Assembly (NCBI GenBank): GCA_022819585.1
Contig: JAJEGY010000009.1
Span: 186,001 to 250,000 of the forward strand
Reading direction: 5' to 3'
Length of the DNA stretch: 64,000 nucleotides
From: Dehalococcoidia bacterium
Lineage (GTDB): Bacteria > Chloroflexota > Dehalococcoidia > Lucifugimonadales > Lucifugimonadaceae
Made by a program: the position numbers and the translations under genes. Shown piece by piece: positions 9,555 to 17,966 of this stretch. Positions within the stretch are counted from its first letter, which is position 1. Each line of letters opens with the position of its first letter. The notes below the pieces were generated by a model that saw only the letters and a program-made list of their open reading frames with translations, made no database searches and was not told the DNA's origin.

Positions 9555-10880
9555 CTAATTCAAATTCCTGACAGATTTGCTGGCCGCGATGAAGAAGACC
9601 CCAGCGGTGAACAGGATTACTGCCATACCGATAACCGTCTCTTGAACGCCGACATTATTGACGAGCCAACCCACAGGGACAGCAGCGATGGGTATCAGAC
9701 CGTAGGTCATCATCGTCAGGCTGGTCATGCGAGCGCGGTATCGCGGGTTGGCGTGTTCGACGACCAATGCCTGACCCAACGCCCATCGGATCGATTCGCC
9801 AAATCCGACACCGATGAAGAAGATCATTCCAACCCAGTACCACGGGAAAGCCCCAATGATGAAGATCGAAATCGCGGAGATGATCGGCGACAAAAGAATC
9901 ACCCAACCGCGCCGTTGCCCGGCGCGCAGGCTCGCAACTCCCATTGACGCTGCGATCCCGCCGAAGCCTGCCATTGTAGCAATCCAGCCAACTTCACTCG
10001 GCACCGAGCCGTAGAGATCTTTAGCGAATACCGGCACCAGCATCCTGAAGGGCATCGACAGCATTGCGATGATCACTGACTGGATGAGCAGCACTCTGAT
10101 GAGTCTGTTCCGGGCCGCGTACACAATCCCACGTTTGATGTTGACCAACGGCGACTCTTTCGTCTTGGATTGGCGCTGGTCCGGATACATCTTTGGCAGC
10201 AACGTCGTGAAACCCATCGCCAGGAACATCATCACTGTCACGACGAAGTAGACACCCTCAGGCTGTATCCATTCGTACAGGATTCCTCCAACCGCTGGCG
10301 CGGCGATGCTCATCATCGTCATCGCGGTCGCGTTGAGTGCCATGGCGTTGCCAATCAGCGGTTTAGGCACCAGTTGTGACATCGCTGCCGTCCGCGCCGG
10401 TATCTGCAACGCGAAGACGCAACCCTGCAACGTGGAAACGATCATCAAATGCCACCACTCGATGACATTCGTCAGTATCAGAAAACCGACCGTAACCGCG
10501 AACATCGCATTGGCGAACTGAGAGAGCTGGATCAACATCCGACGTTCGACGCGATCACCCAAAACCCCTCCGAACAGCGACATGATCAGCAGTCCGGGAG
10601 CCCAGCCGATCGAGACCAAAGCCGTCTTCTGCGCGTCGCCGGTCAGGTCGTAGATCAAGATGCCGCGTGCCAGCATCAACATGTTGAACCCGCCCATCGA
10701 CAGGAACATGCTGATCCACATCATCCGGTAGTCGCGGTGCCCTAGCGACTCGAATGTACGTGATATCCAACTTCCATTGACTGCTGGTGCGGAATCGCCG
10801 ACAGCAGCAGGTTGTTGGGCGGGCTCGGCGTTCGAAGGCGTTAGCCTAGTCGTACCGTCGGTGGTATCCGTTGTGGCCAA
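9555..10880 (-). CDS. MFS transporter, DHA3/EntS-like, copy 3 of 3
   Basis: A 441-residue member of the same family, more diverged than copies 1 and 2 but with the same order of motifs: RTFESLGHRDYRMMWISMFL, FGGVLGDRVERRMLIQLSQ, PARTAAMSQLVPKP and ALNATAMTMMSIAAPAVGG. The N-terminal 40 residues are a Thr/Ala-rich tail. The TTG at 10880 is the only start that keeps the tail; no strong ribosome site is seen. A 110-base gap separates it from copy 2, which may hold a separate promoter. It is divergent from the dehydratase gene on the other strand. Confidence 0.85.
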   Translation of the reverse strand: MATTDTTDGTTRLTPSNAEPAQQPAAVGDSAPAVNGSWISRTFESLGHRDYRMMWISMFLSMGGFNMLMLARGILIYDLTGDAQKTALVSIGWAPGLLIMSLFGGVLGDRVERRMLIQLSQFANAMFAVTVGFLILTNVIEWWHLMIVSTLQGCVFALQIPARTAAMSQLVPKPLIGNAMALNATAMTMMSIAAPAVGGILYEWIQPEGVYFVVTVMMFLAMGFTTLLPKMYPDQRQSKTKESPLVNIKRGIVYAARNRLIRVLLIQSVIIAMLSMPFRMLVPVFAKDLYGSVPSEVGWIATMAGFGGIAASMGVASLRAGQRRGWVILLSPIISAISIFIIGAFPWYWVGMIFFIGVGFGESIRWALGQALVVEHANPRYRARMTSLTMMTYGLIPIAAVPVGWLVNNVGVQETVIGMAVILFTAGVFFIAASKSVRNLN

Positions 10881-10996
10881 CTGTTTTCGCTTTAGAAATT
10901 AATGCCGAGATAAGTAGTGCGGCAGATGAAATTCAGTATATTCCAACGCACTTTAGAATCGAACCTCAAAACGTTGTAATTCGACTGGGAGCAACA

Positions 10997-11974
10997 ATGT
11001 CTCTAAGCCCGCTGCCGGAACCAACTATCGCCGACGTCTACGACGCGCGGCGGAGGATATCTGGCTACGTCCATCGCACACCTCTACGGCGAGTGCCGAT
11101 CCTCTGTGACATGTTCAAGGCGGATGTCTGGGTAAAGTTCGAGAACATGCAGTTGCTCGGAGCCTTCAAAGTTAGAGGTGGCATCAACCTTGTTTCTCGC
11201 ACGACACCAGAGGAACGCGCTCTCGGTTTCGTCACCGCCAGTTCCGGCAATCACGGTCAGTCGATAGCCTACGCCGCCCAGCAGTTCGGTGCGAAGTGCA
11301 CCGTCTTCGTGCCTGTCGGAGCAAATCCTGCCAAAGTGGCATCGATGCGCAGCATGGGTGCAGAAGTCGTGGAACACGGGCCAATCTTTGACGACGCTCG
11401 CATCTACTCCGAGATCTTCGCCCGCGAAGAAAGCATGCGCTACATCCACGCTGCCAACGAACCGTATCTAGTCGGGGGCGTCGCCACCTACAGCCTCGAA
11501 ATCCACGAAGATCTCGACGACATCGATTACATCGTGGTCCCTATCGGCGCAGGTAGTGGAGCTTGCGGCGCGAGCATCGTGTCGCGTTACCTCTCTCCGA
11601 AAACCAAAGTCATCGGCGTTCAGTCCGACGCCGCCCCGTCGGTCTATCTCTCTTGGAGAAAGATGGAAGGCGCGACCGTCGATGCCAAGATGCAAACCGC
11701 AGCCGAAGGCCTTGCCACAGGATCCTCTTACGACTATCCGGTGGGGATGCTCCGCAAATATCTCAGCGACTTCATCCTCGTATCAGAAGAAGACATCCGA
11801 AGAGCCATTGTGAACATGATCGCCGCAACACGCTCGCTCGTGGAGCATGCAGGAGCTACATCGCTAGCTGGCGCAGAAGCGATCCGAGAACAGATCCAAG
11901 GCAAGCGAGTCGTCCTCGTCGCCAGCGGCGCCAACATCACTGTTGAGCAGTTGAAGACGGTGCTGGCAGATTGA
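10997..11974 (+). CDS. PLP-dependent threonine/serine dehydratase family protein
   Basis: A fold type II PLP enzyme of 325 residues. It has the cofactor lysine in GAFKVRGG, the phosphate-gripping loop in TASSGNHGQSIAYAA, and PIGAGSGACG near residue 190. Length and the lack of an ACT tail match catabolic threonine dehydratase, serine racemase or EutB-like enzymes rather than biosynthetic IlvA. The ATG at 10997 has GGGAG five bases upstream; an open frame reaches back to 10871 but has no ribosome site and unlikely sequence. Substrate (Thr, Ser, hydroxy-amino acid) is not decided by the sequence. Confidence 0.85.
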   Translation: MSLSPLPEPTIADVYDARRRISGYVHRTPLRRVPILCDMFKADVWVKFENMQLLGAFKVRGGINLVSRTTPEERALGFVTASSGNHGQSIAYAAQQFGAKCTVFVPVGANPAKVASMRSMGAEVVEHGPIFDDARIYSEIFAREESMRYIHAANEPYLVGGVATYSLEIHEDLDDIDYIVVPIGAGSGACGASIVSRYLSPKTKVIGVQSDAAPSVYLSWRKMEGATVDAKMQTAAEGLATGSSYDYPVGMLRKYLSDFILVSEEDIRRAIVNMIAATRSLVEHAGATSLAGAEAIREQIQGKRVVLVASGANITVEQLKTVLAD

Positions 11975-11986
11975 CAGCGTTAGATT

Positions 11987-12763
11987 TCACTCGGACGCAG
12001 AGATTCCGGCGATGTCTTCTTCGATCTTCTTTAGGCGCAGGTAATCTTCTCGGTATAGGCAGTAAGCGCGGTCGACATAAAGTTGGACCAACTGAGATGC
12101 TGCTGGAGATGTAGAGGTGGCGACGGCGACGATTTTCGAGACTTCGCGGTTGTCGGGCAGGTAGCGACCGATGGCTCGAATCTTTGCCTCAGTTTCTATG
12201 GCAGTTGATCGATCGCCGCCTTCCACCGAGTAGCGGAGGCTGCCTATCTGGTTGGAGAGTTCTGTGAGAAGGTCGGCTTCGTCCATGCCTCCGTACATGA
12301 GGTCGTAGACATCGTCGTCTTCGCCGAAGCCTCCTCCGGTTTCAAGCACGCCTTCAATTGCGGCGTCCAATTCGGCATCTTCGCCGTGTGCCTCTGAATA
12401 GAGCTTGCCGTATTCGGAACTCGCTTCGTTGACTCGTTCCATCATGTCGAATGCGTCGTTGAAGTCGATGGTTCCGGCGTATACGAGGTCATCGCCGCGA
12501 ATTGCGGCGACTCGTTCTGCTTCATCAAGGCTGTCGAAAGGTTCAGGTGCTGGTGGGAAGGCGAAGGAAGAGATGACGTTAGCCGACATCTCGGCGACCT
12601 GTCCGGCGAGGAATGGCGGCATGTATTTTCCGATGTCAAGGGGGACTGGAAGTATGACCACGTAGGTAACGCCGATGTTTTCGTGATCATTGGTGTCTCG
12701 GAAGTAGACGATGGCGTGGCCACATGGGCGGTCAGCGTCGCCTCTATCAAAATCGAGTTGCAT
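11987..12763 (-). CDS. Conserved-looking hypothetical protein, acidic
   Basis: I do not recognise this 258-residue protein. It is strongly acidic in the middle (GEDAELDAAIEGVLETGG, then FGEDDDVYDL). It has a compact N-terminal region with YVVILPVPLDIGKYMPPFLAG, and a helical C-terminus rich in Tyr, Leu and Lys. No signal peptide or membrane segment is apparent. It begins with ATG, converges on the dehydratase gene, and diverges from pyrD across 135 bases. Codon use resembles its neighbours, which supports a real gene. Confidence 0.7.
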   Translation of the reverse strand: MQLDFDRGDADRPCGHAIVYFRDTNDHENIGVTYVVILPVPLDIGKYMPPFLAGQVAEMSANVISSFAFPPAPEPFDSLDEAERVAAIRGDDLVYAGTIDFNDAFDMMERVNEASSEYGKLYSEAHGEDAELDAAIEGVLETGGGFGEDDDVYDLMYGGMDEADLLTELSNQIGSLRYSVEGGDRSTAIETEAKIRAIGRYLPDNREVSKIVAVATSTSPAASQLVQLYVDRAYCLYREDYLRLKKIEEDIAGISASE

Positions 12764-12898
12764 CAGATTGGAGCTCTTGGTTATTGCGTATGTTGATTTC
12801 GACGCGACACAGATATGAGAAAATGATAGTCGCGCAGCAATGATTCGATTCTACGCTGTCCCTCCGAGTTCGGTTCATCATTAGCGAGTCAACGGCAC

Positions 12899-13936
12899 GT
12901 GTACAGACGCGTAATCAGACCTTTGCTCTTCTCGCTCGACGAGGAGCAGAGCCACGCGTTGTCGGAGTATGTGCTTCATGCTCCTTTCGTCTGGAAAGGG
13001 TTTGGTATCCAATCGAAGATTGGTGCTACTTCGTTGAGTACGACCGTCGCTGGGGTTAAGTTGCCGTCCCCGATCGGCCTGGCTGCGGGGTACGACAAGA
13101 ATTGTCGGGTCCTGAAGTCTTTGATCGACCTTGGTTTCGGTTTCGTGTGTGGGGGCACTGTGACTTTGGCTGAGCGTTCGGGCAATCCGCCGCGTCGGAT
13201 GGTGCGTCTTGCGGAATCGTCTGCGATTCTCAACTCGCTGGGGTTTCCCGGACAAGGATTGGGGCGTATTCTGCCCAGAGCGGCGCGTTTGGGGAGATAT
13301 CGGTCGCGGGTTTTCGTCAGCATCTCGGGTTCGATCGAGGATGAGATTGCGGAGTGTTATCGGCAATTTGCGCCGTTGGTGGCTGGCATCGAGTTGAACA
13401 TCTCCAGTCCCAACACGGTTGGATTGCGGGTGTTTCACGATCCGGCGAGATTGCGCGCGTTGGTGGAGCAGTTGCGTAAGATCGGGGATTCGCGAACGCC
13501 GTTGCTGGTGAAGCTTCCGCCTTGGTCGCATGAGGCTGATGAGCGTCGCGTCGCGCTGGCACTTGCCGAGACTGCGGTGAATGCTGGTGCTGATGGTCTG
13601 GTGATCGCAAATACGATTCCGGTGGAGGATTCGAGGTTGAAGGTTGGCAAGGGCGGGTTGAGCGGCTCGCCGTTGCTGGACAACACGGAAAGGATGACTG
13701 CGGAAGTTGCGGCTTTGGTAGGCAGACATGCGAGTGTAGTCTCGTGCGGTGGTATTTCGAGGGCTGATGATGTTTGGCGAATGTTTGCGGCGGGGGCTTC
13801 GGCGGTCCAGCTTTACACGGCGATGGTCTACGAAGGACCTGCGTTGCCGTCGCGATTGAGCCGTGGGCTGCTCGAGTTGATGGAGGTTGCGGGGGCCCGA
13901 ACCTTGTCGGATATTTCGGGACCGCCGCCCTACTGA
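12899..13936 (+). CDS. pyrD: Dihydroorotate dehydrogenase (quinone), class 2
   Basis: Oxidises dihydroorotate to orotate in pyrimidine synthesis, passing electrons to quinone at the membrane. The class 2 N-terminus is present (YRRVIRPLLFSLDEEQSHAL), followed by SPIGLAAGYDKN, GFGFVCGGTVT, NSLGFPGQG, the ELNISSPNT FMN region, and LVIANTIP near residue 235. The GTG at 12899 gives the usual family start. 345 residues is a normal length. It ends 11 bases before the converging ribokinase-like gene. Confidence 0.93.
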   Translation: MYRRVIRPLLFSLDEEQSHALSEYVLHAPFVWKGFGIQSKIGATSLSTTVAGVKLPSPIGLAAGYDKNCRVLKSLIDLGFGFVCGGTVTLAERSGNPPRRMVRLAESSAILNSLGFPGQGLGRILPRAARLGRYRSRVFVSISGSIEDEIAECYRQFAPLVAGIELNISSPNTVGLRVFHDPARLRALVEQLRKIGDSRTPLLVKLPPWSHEADERRVALALAETAVNAGADGLVIANTIPVEDSRLKVGKGGLSGSPLLDNTERMTAEVAALVGRHASVVSCGGISRADDVWRMFAAGASAVQLYTAMVYEGPALPSRLSRGLLELMEVAGARTLSDISGPPPY

Positions 13937-13947
13937 TCGCTGATTCA

Positions 13948-14916
13948 TCACTGGATCCCCGCCATCTCCAACACCTCGTTGCGGTATGGCATGGCTGATT
14001 GGGTGCCGGGTTTTGATACGCAGAGCGCGCCAGCAGCCATCGCGAGGCGAATGGCGTTTTCGAGGTCGTTGCCTTCGGTAAGTGCTTGGCCTAGAACACC
14101 TGCGAACGCGTCTCCTGCGGCGACAGTGGCGATTGCGTCGACTTCGAACGGAGGGATGTGACCTCGCAGATCTTCGGAGGCGACGAATACGCCGTCGCCA
14201 GCCATTGTGATGATGACGCATTGGCAGCCTAGGCGGTCGCGGATACGGTTTGCGGCTTGTTCTGCGGAGGGGACGTCGTCGATTGGCATTCCGGCCAAGG
14301 CTTCTGCTTCCCATGTGTTTGGTGTCAGGATGTCGGCGTGCTGGTAGAAACCGTCTGGGACTTCTTCGGGAGATTTTGCGGGGGCTGGGTCGAGAACGAC
14401 TGGGACTCCGTTGCGCTTTGCCGCTCGCATTGCGTCAAGGCTGCATGACAGGGGGATTTCTTGTTGGACTAGAAGGACGCCAGCGTTAGTTAACTCGTCA
14501 ATAGCTCTGGTTGCCTCGACCTCTCCGCATCTGCCGTTGCCGCCGTAGATTGCGTGGACAAAGTTCTCTCCGGTTGGATCGATGAAGATGATTGCGACGC
14601 CGGTTTCGATGTCGGGGTCGGTTGTTACGCCGTTCATGTTTACGCCCTGGTCGGACATGAATGTCTGGAGTTCTCGTCCGAAAGCGTCGTCGCCGACACG
14701 TCCGATCATCTTGACATCGTTGATGCTGTCTGCGAAGCGTGCCGCGGCTACGGCCTGGTTACCGGCTTTTCCGCCGCCGGAGGTGTAGAGGCGGTCGCAG
14801 ACGAAGGTCTCGCCGGCGCGGGCTAGGCGCTCGGTCTCGACGATGAGGTCCATATTGATTGCGCCGAGGAGGAGCGTGGACTTTGGGTTGTTGGTTTGTA
14901 TGCTGTTATCGGTCAT
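13948..14916 (-). CDS. Ribokinase-like PfkB carbohydrate kinase
   Basis: A 322-residue PfkB-family kinase. It has LLLGAINMDL at the start, GGGKAGNQAVAAARF for sugar binding, and the C-terminal catalytic segment ATVAAGDAFAGVLGQA with the catalytic Asp. Relatives usually read GAGD here; this copy has AAGD, a mild change in the anion hole. The substrate could be ribose or a nucleoside. The ATG overlaps, on the opposite strand, the likely ATG of the membrane protein at 14915. Confidence 0.85.
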   Translation of the reverse strand: MTDNSIQTNNPKSTLLLGAINMDLIVETERLARAGETFVCDRLYTSGGGKAGNQAVAAARFADSINDVKMIGRVGDDAFGRELQTFMSDQGVNMNGVTTDPDIETGVAIIFIDPTGENFVHAIYGGNGRCGEVEATRAIDELTNAGVLLVQQEIPLSCSLDAMRAAKRNGVPVVLDPAPAKSPEEVPDGFYQHADILTPNTWEAEALAGMPIDDVPSAEQAANRIRDRLGCQCVIITMAGDGVFVASEDLRGHIPPFEVDAIATVAAGDAFAGVLGQALTEGNDLENAIRLAMAAGALCVSKPGTQSAMPYRNEVLEMAGIQ

Positions 14917-15391
14917 GTTTTCGGAGATCAGCGTCGGCGATTGGTTGATGGTTGTAGTGCGTTATGCGCACGCGGTTGCGGCGATTGCTTGGATTGGTGG
15001 GAGCATTTTCCACGCCCTCATCTTGCGCCCTCTCACTGTTGCTCATCCTGACAAGATGGGTCAGGCAATGTCTTTGATTGGTCCTGCTTATCGGGAGATT
15101 ATCGATATTGCGGTGGTTACGTTGGTTGTTTCTGGTTTGATCTTGATGTTTTCTCGAATTCAGGGAAATGAGGCGACGGTTGCTTGGGCGATTGTGCTGG
15201 CGGTGAAGATTACGTTGGCTTTGGTGATGTTCTTTTTGGTTTGGCGGCGGCGAAGGTCTTCGAGTTCGGAAGCTGCGACGACAGGGTTTGCTTCGAAGCT
15301 TCTTGGTTACAATGCAGTGCTCTTCCTCGGTCTGGTGATCTTCCTCCTCGCTAGCATCCTTGGTGAACTGGTTGAGGCGTCGCTCAAGTGA
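14915..15391 (+). CDS. Small four-helix membrane protein, CopD-like
   Basis: About 158 residues with four hydrophobic helices. The first contains YAHAVAAIAWIGGSIFHALILRP, and the last ends in a short polar tail. The His/Trp pattern HAxxxxxWxGG resembles the CopD/DUF2269 group of membrane proteins, some of which bind copper or haem; function here is not known. The ATG at 14915 overlaps the ATG of the opposite-strand kinase; an ATG at 14900 would add five residues. It overlaps the end of the small coiled-coil gene by 8 bases. Confidence 0.7.
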   Translation: MFSEISVGDWLMVVVRYAHAVAAIAWIGGSIFHALILRPLTVAHPDKMGQAMSLIGPAYREIIDIAVVTLVVSGLILMFSRIQGNEATVAWAIVLAVKITLALVMFFLVWRRRRSSSSEAATTGFASKLLGYNAVLFLGLVIFLLASILGELVEASLK

Positions 15392-15641
15392 TTGAGCGAC
15401 GCCTTGGGTAATCATCGAAAACGGTTTGCGCGACTGCGACGGCTGATGCGACGGCGACGAACATGCCGACGATCATTCCGAACATTCGCCATGTGAGTTG
15501 GGTCATCAACTCTTCTTTCATCTCGGCCATCGACGCCTTGATCTCGGCAAAGTCAGCTTTGGTGGCAACGTGTTCCATGTGCGCTTTCAAGTACGCTACG
15601 TCTTGTTCGATCGTCGCTAAACGTTCTTCAACTGTTGGCAT
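15384..15641 (-). CDS. Small coiled-coil plus transmembrane protein
   Basis: An 85-residue protein. Residues 1-50 are a heptad-rich coiled coil (MPTVEERLATIEQDVAYLKA, then ATKADFAEIKASMAEMKEEL) and residues about 55-75 form one membrane helix (MFGMIVGMFVAVASAVAVA). Proteins of this shape are common in bacteria and phages; no function is assigned. I chose the ATG at 15641 because GGAGAA lies 5 bases upstream; an earlier start at 15674 lacks a ribosome site. Confidence 0.7.
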   Translation of the reverse strand: MPTVEERLATIEQDVAYLKAHMEHVATKADFAEIKASMAEMKEELMTQLTWRMFGMIVGMFVAVASAVAVAQTVFDDYPRRRSIT

Positions 15642-15732
15642 GGTTTCTCCTATAGATTGTTCTTCTGTTCTCATTAGGATGTTAAAGGGTAGTTGGTGTT
15701 TCCTCCAACGGTTGTGTCAGTCAGGATTGGGT

Positions 15733-16644
15733 TTAGAGTTTTTGGAATTTGCGGACGCGTTGGCCTCTTTCGGGAGTTCCGATTTCGGCGACGTAGATGC
15801 TTCCTTCAGAGTCTGTCCAGATGCCGTGTGCAGCACCTAGGATCTTGGCTTCGTCGTCGCCGTGCCAGCGTGCGAGTAGTTCGCCGTCGAGGGTCCAGAT
15901 TGAGACTGCGCATCCTCCACCCTGCTCCGCGACGTAGGCGAGACCGTCCCGGAAGTGGATATCGCCGGGGGCGTTCATGTCGGTCCATTCGGTGATGAAG
16001 TTTCCGTCGCCGTCGAAGATTTGGATGCGGCTGTTTTCGCGGTCGCAGCCGTAGACCCGTCCGTTTTCGTCGACACCGACGTTGTGGACGAGGGCGAATT
16101 CGCCGGGTCCTTCGCCGGGTACGCCCCATGAAATTTCGAGGTCGCCTTCGGCGGAGAAACGGTGGATGCGACGGTTGCCATATCCGTCGGAGACGTAGAT
16201 TTTGCCGTTTGGCCCGATGGCGATGCCGGTTGGGGAGTTGAAGGGTTCTCCGTGGCGGCCGTCCCAAGTGTTTGTTACAGCGGCCCAGTCTCGTTGGCCG
16301 AGTTCCATTAGGATCTCGCCGGACTGGTTGTGTTTGGTGACGATGTGTCGCTGTTTTTCGGATAGCCAGATGTTGTCATCGGAGTCGATGAAGATGCCGT
16401 GGGGCTCTCGGAAGAAGAATTCGGGGGCGACGCCGAGGATCAGGCCGTATCCCCAACTGCCGACGAGTTCGCCGTCGGTTGTCCACCATGTGACGGGGTG
16501 CTGTTCCCGGGCGAAGACCCATACGCGGTCTTGGGAGTCGACAGCAACATCAGACGCCATGCCGAACTTCCAGCTTTCGGGCATCTTCTTGGGCCATTCG
16601 GGTAGTACTTCGTATCTGAAATCTCCGTCACCTACGGTGGTCAT
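15733..16644 (-). CDS. NHL-repeat beta-propeller protein
   Basis: A 303-residue protein with repeated NHL-like blades of the form GIAIGPNGKIYVSDGYGNRRIHRF, VGVDENGRVYGCDRENSRIQIF and GIWTDSEGSIYVAEIG. The repeats predict a six-bladed propeller. The overall pattern resembles peptidyl-alpha-hydroxyglycine amidating lyase-like or SMP-30-like propellers that bind ligands or hydrolyse lactones, but no catalytic set can be named with confidence. No signal peptide is seen. The ATG has an AGGAGAAACC site just upstream. Confidence 0.8.
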   Translation of the reverse strand: MTTVGDGDFRYEVLPEWPKKMPESWKFGMASDVAVDSQDRVWVFAREQHPVTWWTTDGELVGSWGYGLILGVAPEFFFREPHGIFIDSDDNIWLSEKQRHIVTKHNQSGEILMELGQRDWAAVTNTWDGRHGEPFNSPTGIAIGPNGKIYVSDGYGNRRIHRFSAEGDLEISWGVPGEGPGEFALVHNVGVDENGRVYGCDRENSRIQIFDGDGNFITEWTDMNAPGDIHFRDGLAYVAEQGGGCAVSIWTLDGELLARWHGDDEAKILGAAHGIWTDSEGSIYVAEIGTPERGQRVRKFQKL

Positions 16645-16712
16645 GTGGTTTCTCCTTGTCCTCGGGCGGTGGGTGTGGTTGGTTTGAGTTGCATGTTATG
16701 GCATGTGGGGGT

Positions 16713-16774
16713 GTCTGAACTGGGATTTTTGGGATTTTGTTGTTGTCTGAATTGGGATTCTTGGGATTTTGTTG
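16713..16774. repeat. 31-base tandem repeat of the GGGATT family
   Basis: Two adjacent 31-base units start with GTCTGAACTGGGATTTTTGG and with its variant GTCTGAATTGGGATTCTTGG. The first 24 bases of unit one recur exactly at 59956. The DNA is rich in G and T on this strand and has no coding sense. It lies between the NHL gene and the structured RNA element. Confidence 0.85.
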
Positions 16775-16846
16775 GGGGATTGGTTTTGGATTGGGGTGTG
16801 TTTGTATGCCCACTCTCGTGTGGCTGTTTGTTGATGGGTATCCTCC

Positions 16847-17625
16847 CCCTGCGCCTTTTCAGGGGCGCAGGGTTGGCATCATCTTCTGGTTTTCGTGTTA
16901 CGTCGCCATTGGATGTGACCTGGGAGGTCGGGTCATGGGGCCGAATGTACTGCCCTGGTCCTTGAGCTTCGGTCTTTGTACTTCGACCTCGGCTCCTTCC
17001 CTCTCCATCGCCCCTTGCTTTGTGGCAAGAGGACGACCCCGGAGAGGGGTCAGATGCTGCGCAGAGCGGTGTACGAGACCGCTAGCTTCCATATCCAGAC
17101 GCGGCCCATGTCGCCAGACCATGGGCTTGGTTGTCGGCGCGGTGCTTTGGTGCACCGTTCGGAGTACGCCGCCTTCCTTCGATTCACCCTCGCGGGATCC
17201 TCTCGCGCTGTAGCCTCCCTCATGTGGTGGACAGGAGTAGACGTCCGTCGGCTCCACGTGCGGTCTCCCGGCCCTTGGCAACGCATCTCCGTAAAGGAAA
17301 TGCGCGCTGGCTCGCTTCACGACGCAGGACTGCTGCGCCGCGCTCCGGGAACTGTGCCTCCCACGCTTCGGCACGGACCCTCGCGGTCTTCCGGCGGACT
17401 TCCGATCCGCCGGGGGACGCCACCAGAGGACGCGAAGACTCTGCGACTCGGCGCGCAAGACGGTCGGCGGGGGGTGACCCGCACTGTCGGCCATAGCGCC
17501 TTTGTTGTCGATTGTTGCCTTCATGTTCCTCACGTTTTCTCCCTGCAACCGTCTGGGTCGGGGGTCTGCACACGTCTGCGCAGCACTGTGTTGCGAGCCG
17601 CTAAGCCCGCAGAACTTGTTCACTT
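16847..17625 (-). ncRNA. Candidate large structured RNA, copy 1
   Basis: This 0.8 kb stretch has no convincing protein gene; overlapping open frames on both strands give Arg/Pro-rich nonsense. It is full of hairpins: 17104-17126 (7-bp stem, 9-base loop), 17035-17051 (GACCCC/GGGGTC), 17395-17415 (GGCGGA/TCCGCC), and a 9-bp hairpin at 16847-16872 that may mark the 3' end. A good promoter reads into it from the right. Landmarks shared in order with the element at 59208-59865 are: GAGGAACA near the 5' end, GACAACA soon after, GGGAGA, GGCGACRTG in a hairpin loop, and GCATCT followed by a C/G hairpin. Indels between copies are not multiples of three, which argues against coding. The family is not recognised; boundaries are approximate. 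Confidence 0.6.
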
Positions 17626-17631
17626 GTTGTT

Positions 17632-17658
17632 TTTATAACGGATGTTGATGGTTGTCAA
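17632..17658 (-). promoter_or_regulatory. Promoter of structured RNA copy 1
   Basis: Read on the minus strand: TTGACA (17658-17653), 15 bases, TATAAA (17637-17632). The -35 box is perfect, but the spacing is shorter than ideal. It fires leftward into the structured region and away from the HNH gene. Confidence 0.6.
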
Positions 17659-17718
17659 GTTGTTTGTGGAAATTGTTTTCTAATAGTGGTGAGAGTAGGT
17701 AGGATGTGGTTGTGAGAT

Positions 17719-17831
17719 GGGGAGTTGGTCTGGCTCCACCCGTTTGTCCGCCCCGGTCACCCTCACCCTGGCCCTCTCCCGCTGAGCGGGAGAGGGGATA
17801 CGTCCGTGGTCGGTGACGGTTTTAGTTGGAG
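17719..17831. repeat. Dispersed palindromic repeat, copy A
   Basis: The unit begins near GGAGTTGGTCTGGC, passes through a C/T-rich arm, and centres on CCCTCTCCCGC-TGA-GCGGGAGAGGG (17772-17796, perfect 11-base arms). It ends in CGGTGACGGTTTTAGTTGG. The same start, palindrome and end recur at 60048-60150. It sits on the left flank of the defence genes. Confidence 0.85.
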
Positions 17832-17879
17832 AAAAAGGTTTTGGGAGGATGTGGTGGTTTTGGGGTGAGTCCGTCGCTC

Positions 17880-17950
17880 TGCGAAGGGCGCTTTGCTTCC
17901 TTCGCAGCTCCTCCCCCGGGCCGTTCTCGAACGGCCCCTACGGGGTTGGG
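17880..17950. repeat. GC-rich hairpins before the HNH gene
   Basis: GGGCCGT-TCTCGA-ACGGCCC forms a strong stem-loop. It is preceded by a second imperfect one around GCGAAGG...CCTTCGC. They lie between palindromic repeat A and the HNH gene and may be part of the same mobile palindrome family. Confidence 0.5.
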
Positions 17951-17966
17951 GGGTATAATTCGCTGG

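Noticed and set aside
12881-14314. 477-codon open frame on the minus strand across pyrD
   Set aside because: Arg/Pro/His-rich product with no motif; mirror of pyrD and the kinase region caused by codon bias.
16847-17625. RNase P, tmRNA, SRP RNA or group II intron as identity of the structured element
   Set aside because: No AGGAAAGUCC/ACAGAA core, tag frame with tRNA-like ends, SRP loop or domain V was visible.
16898-17638. Overlapping 220- and 241-codon frames on both strands in the structured element
   Set aside because: Low-complexity products, no codon signal, and the homologous copy at 59 kb does not keep either frame.
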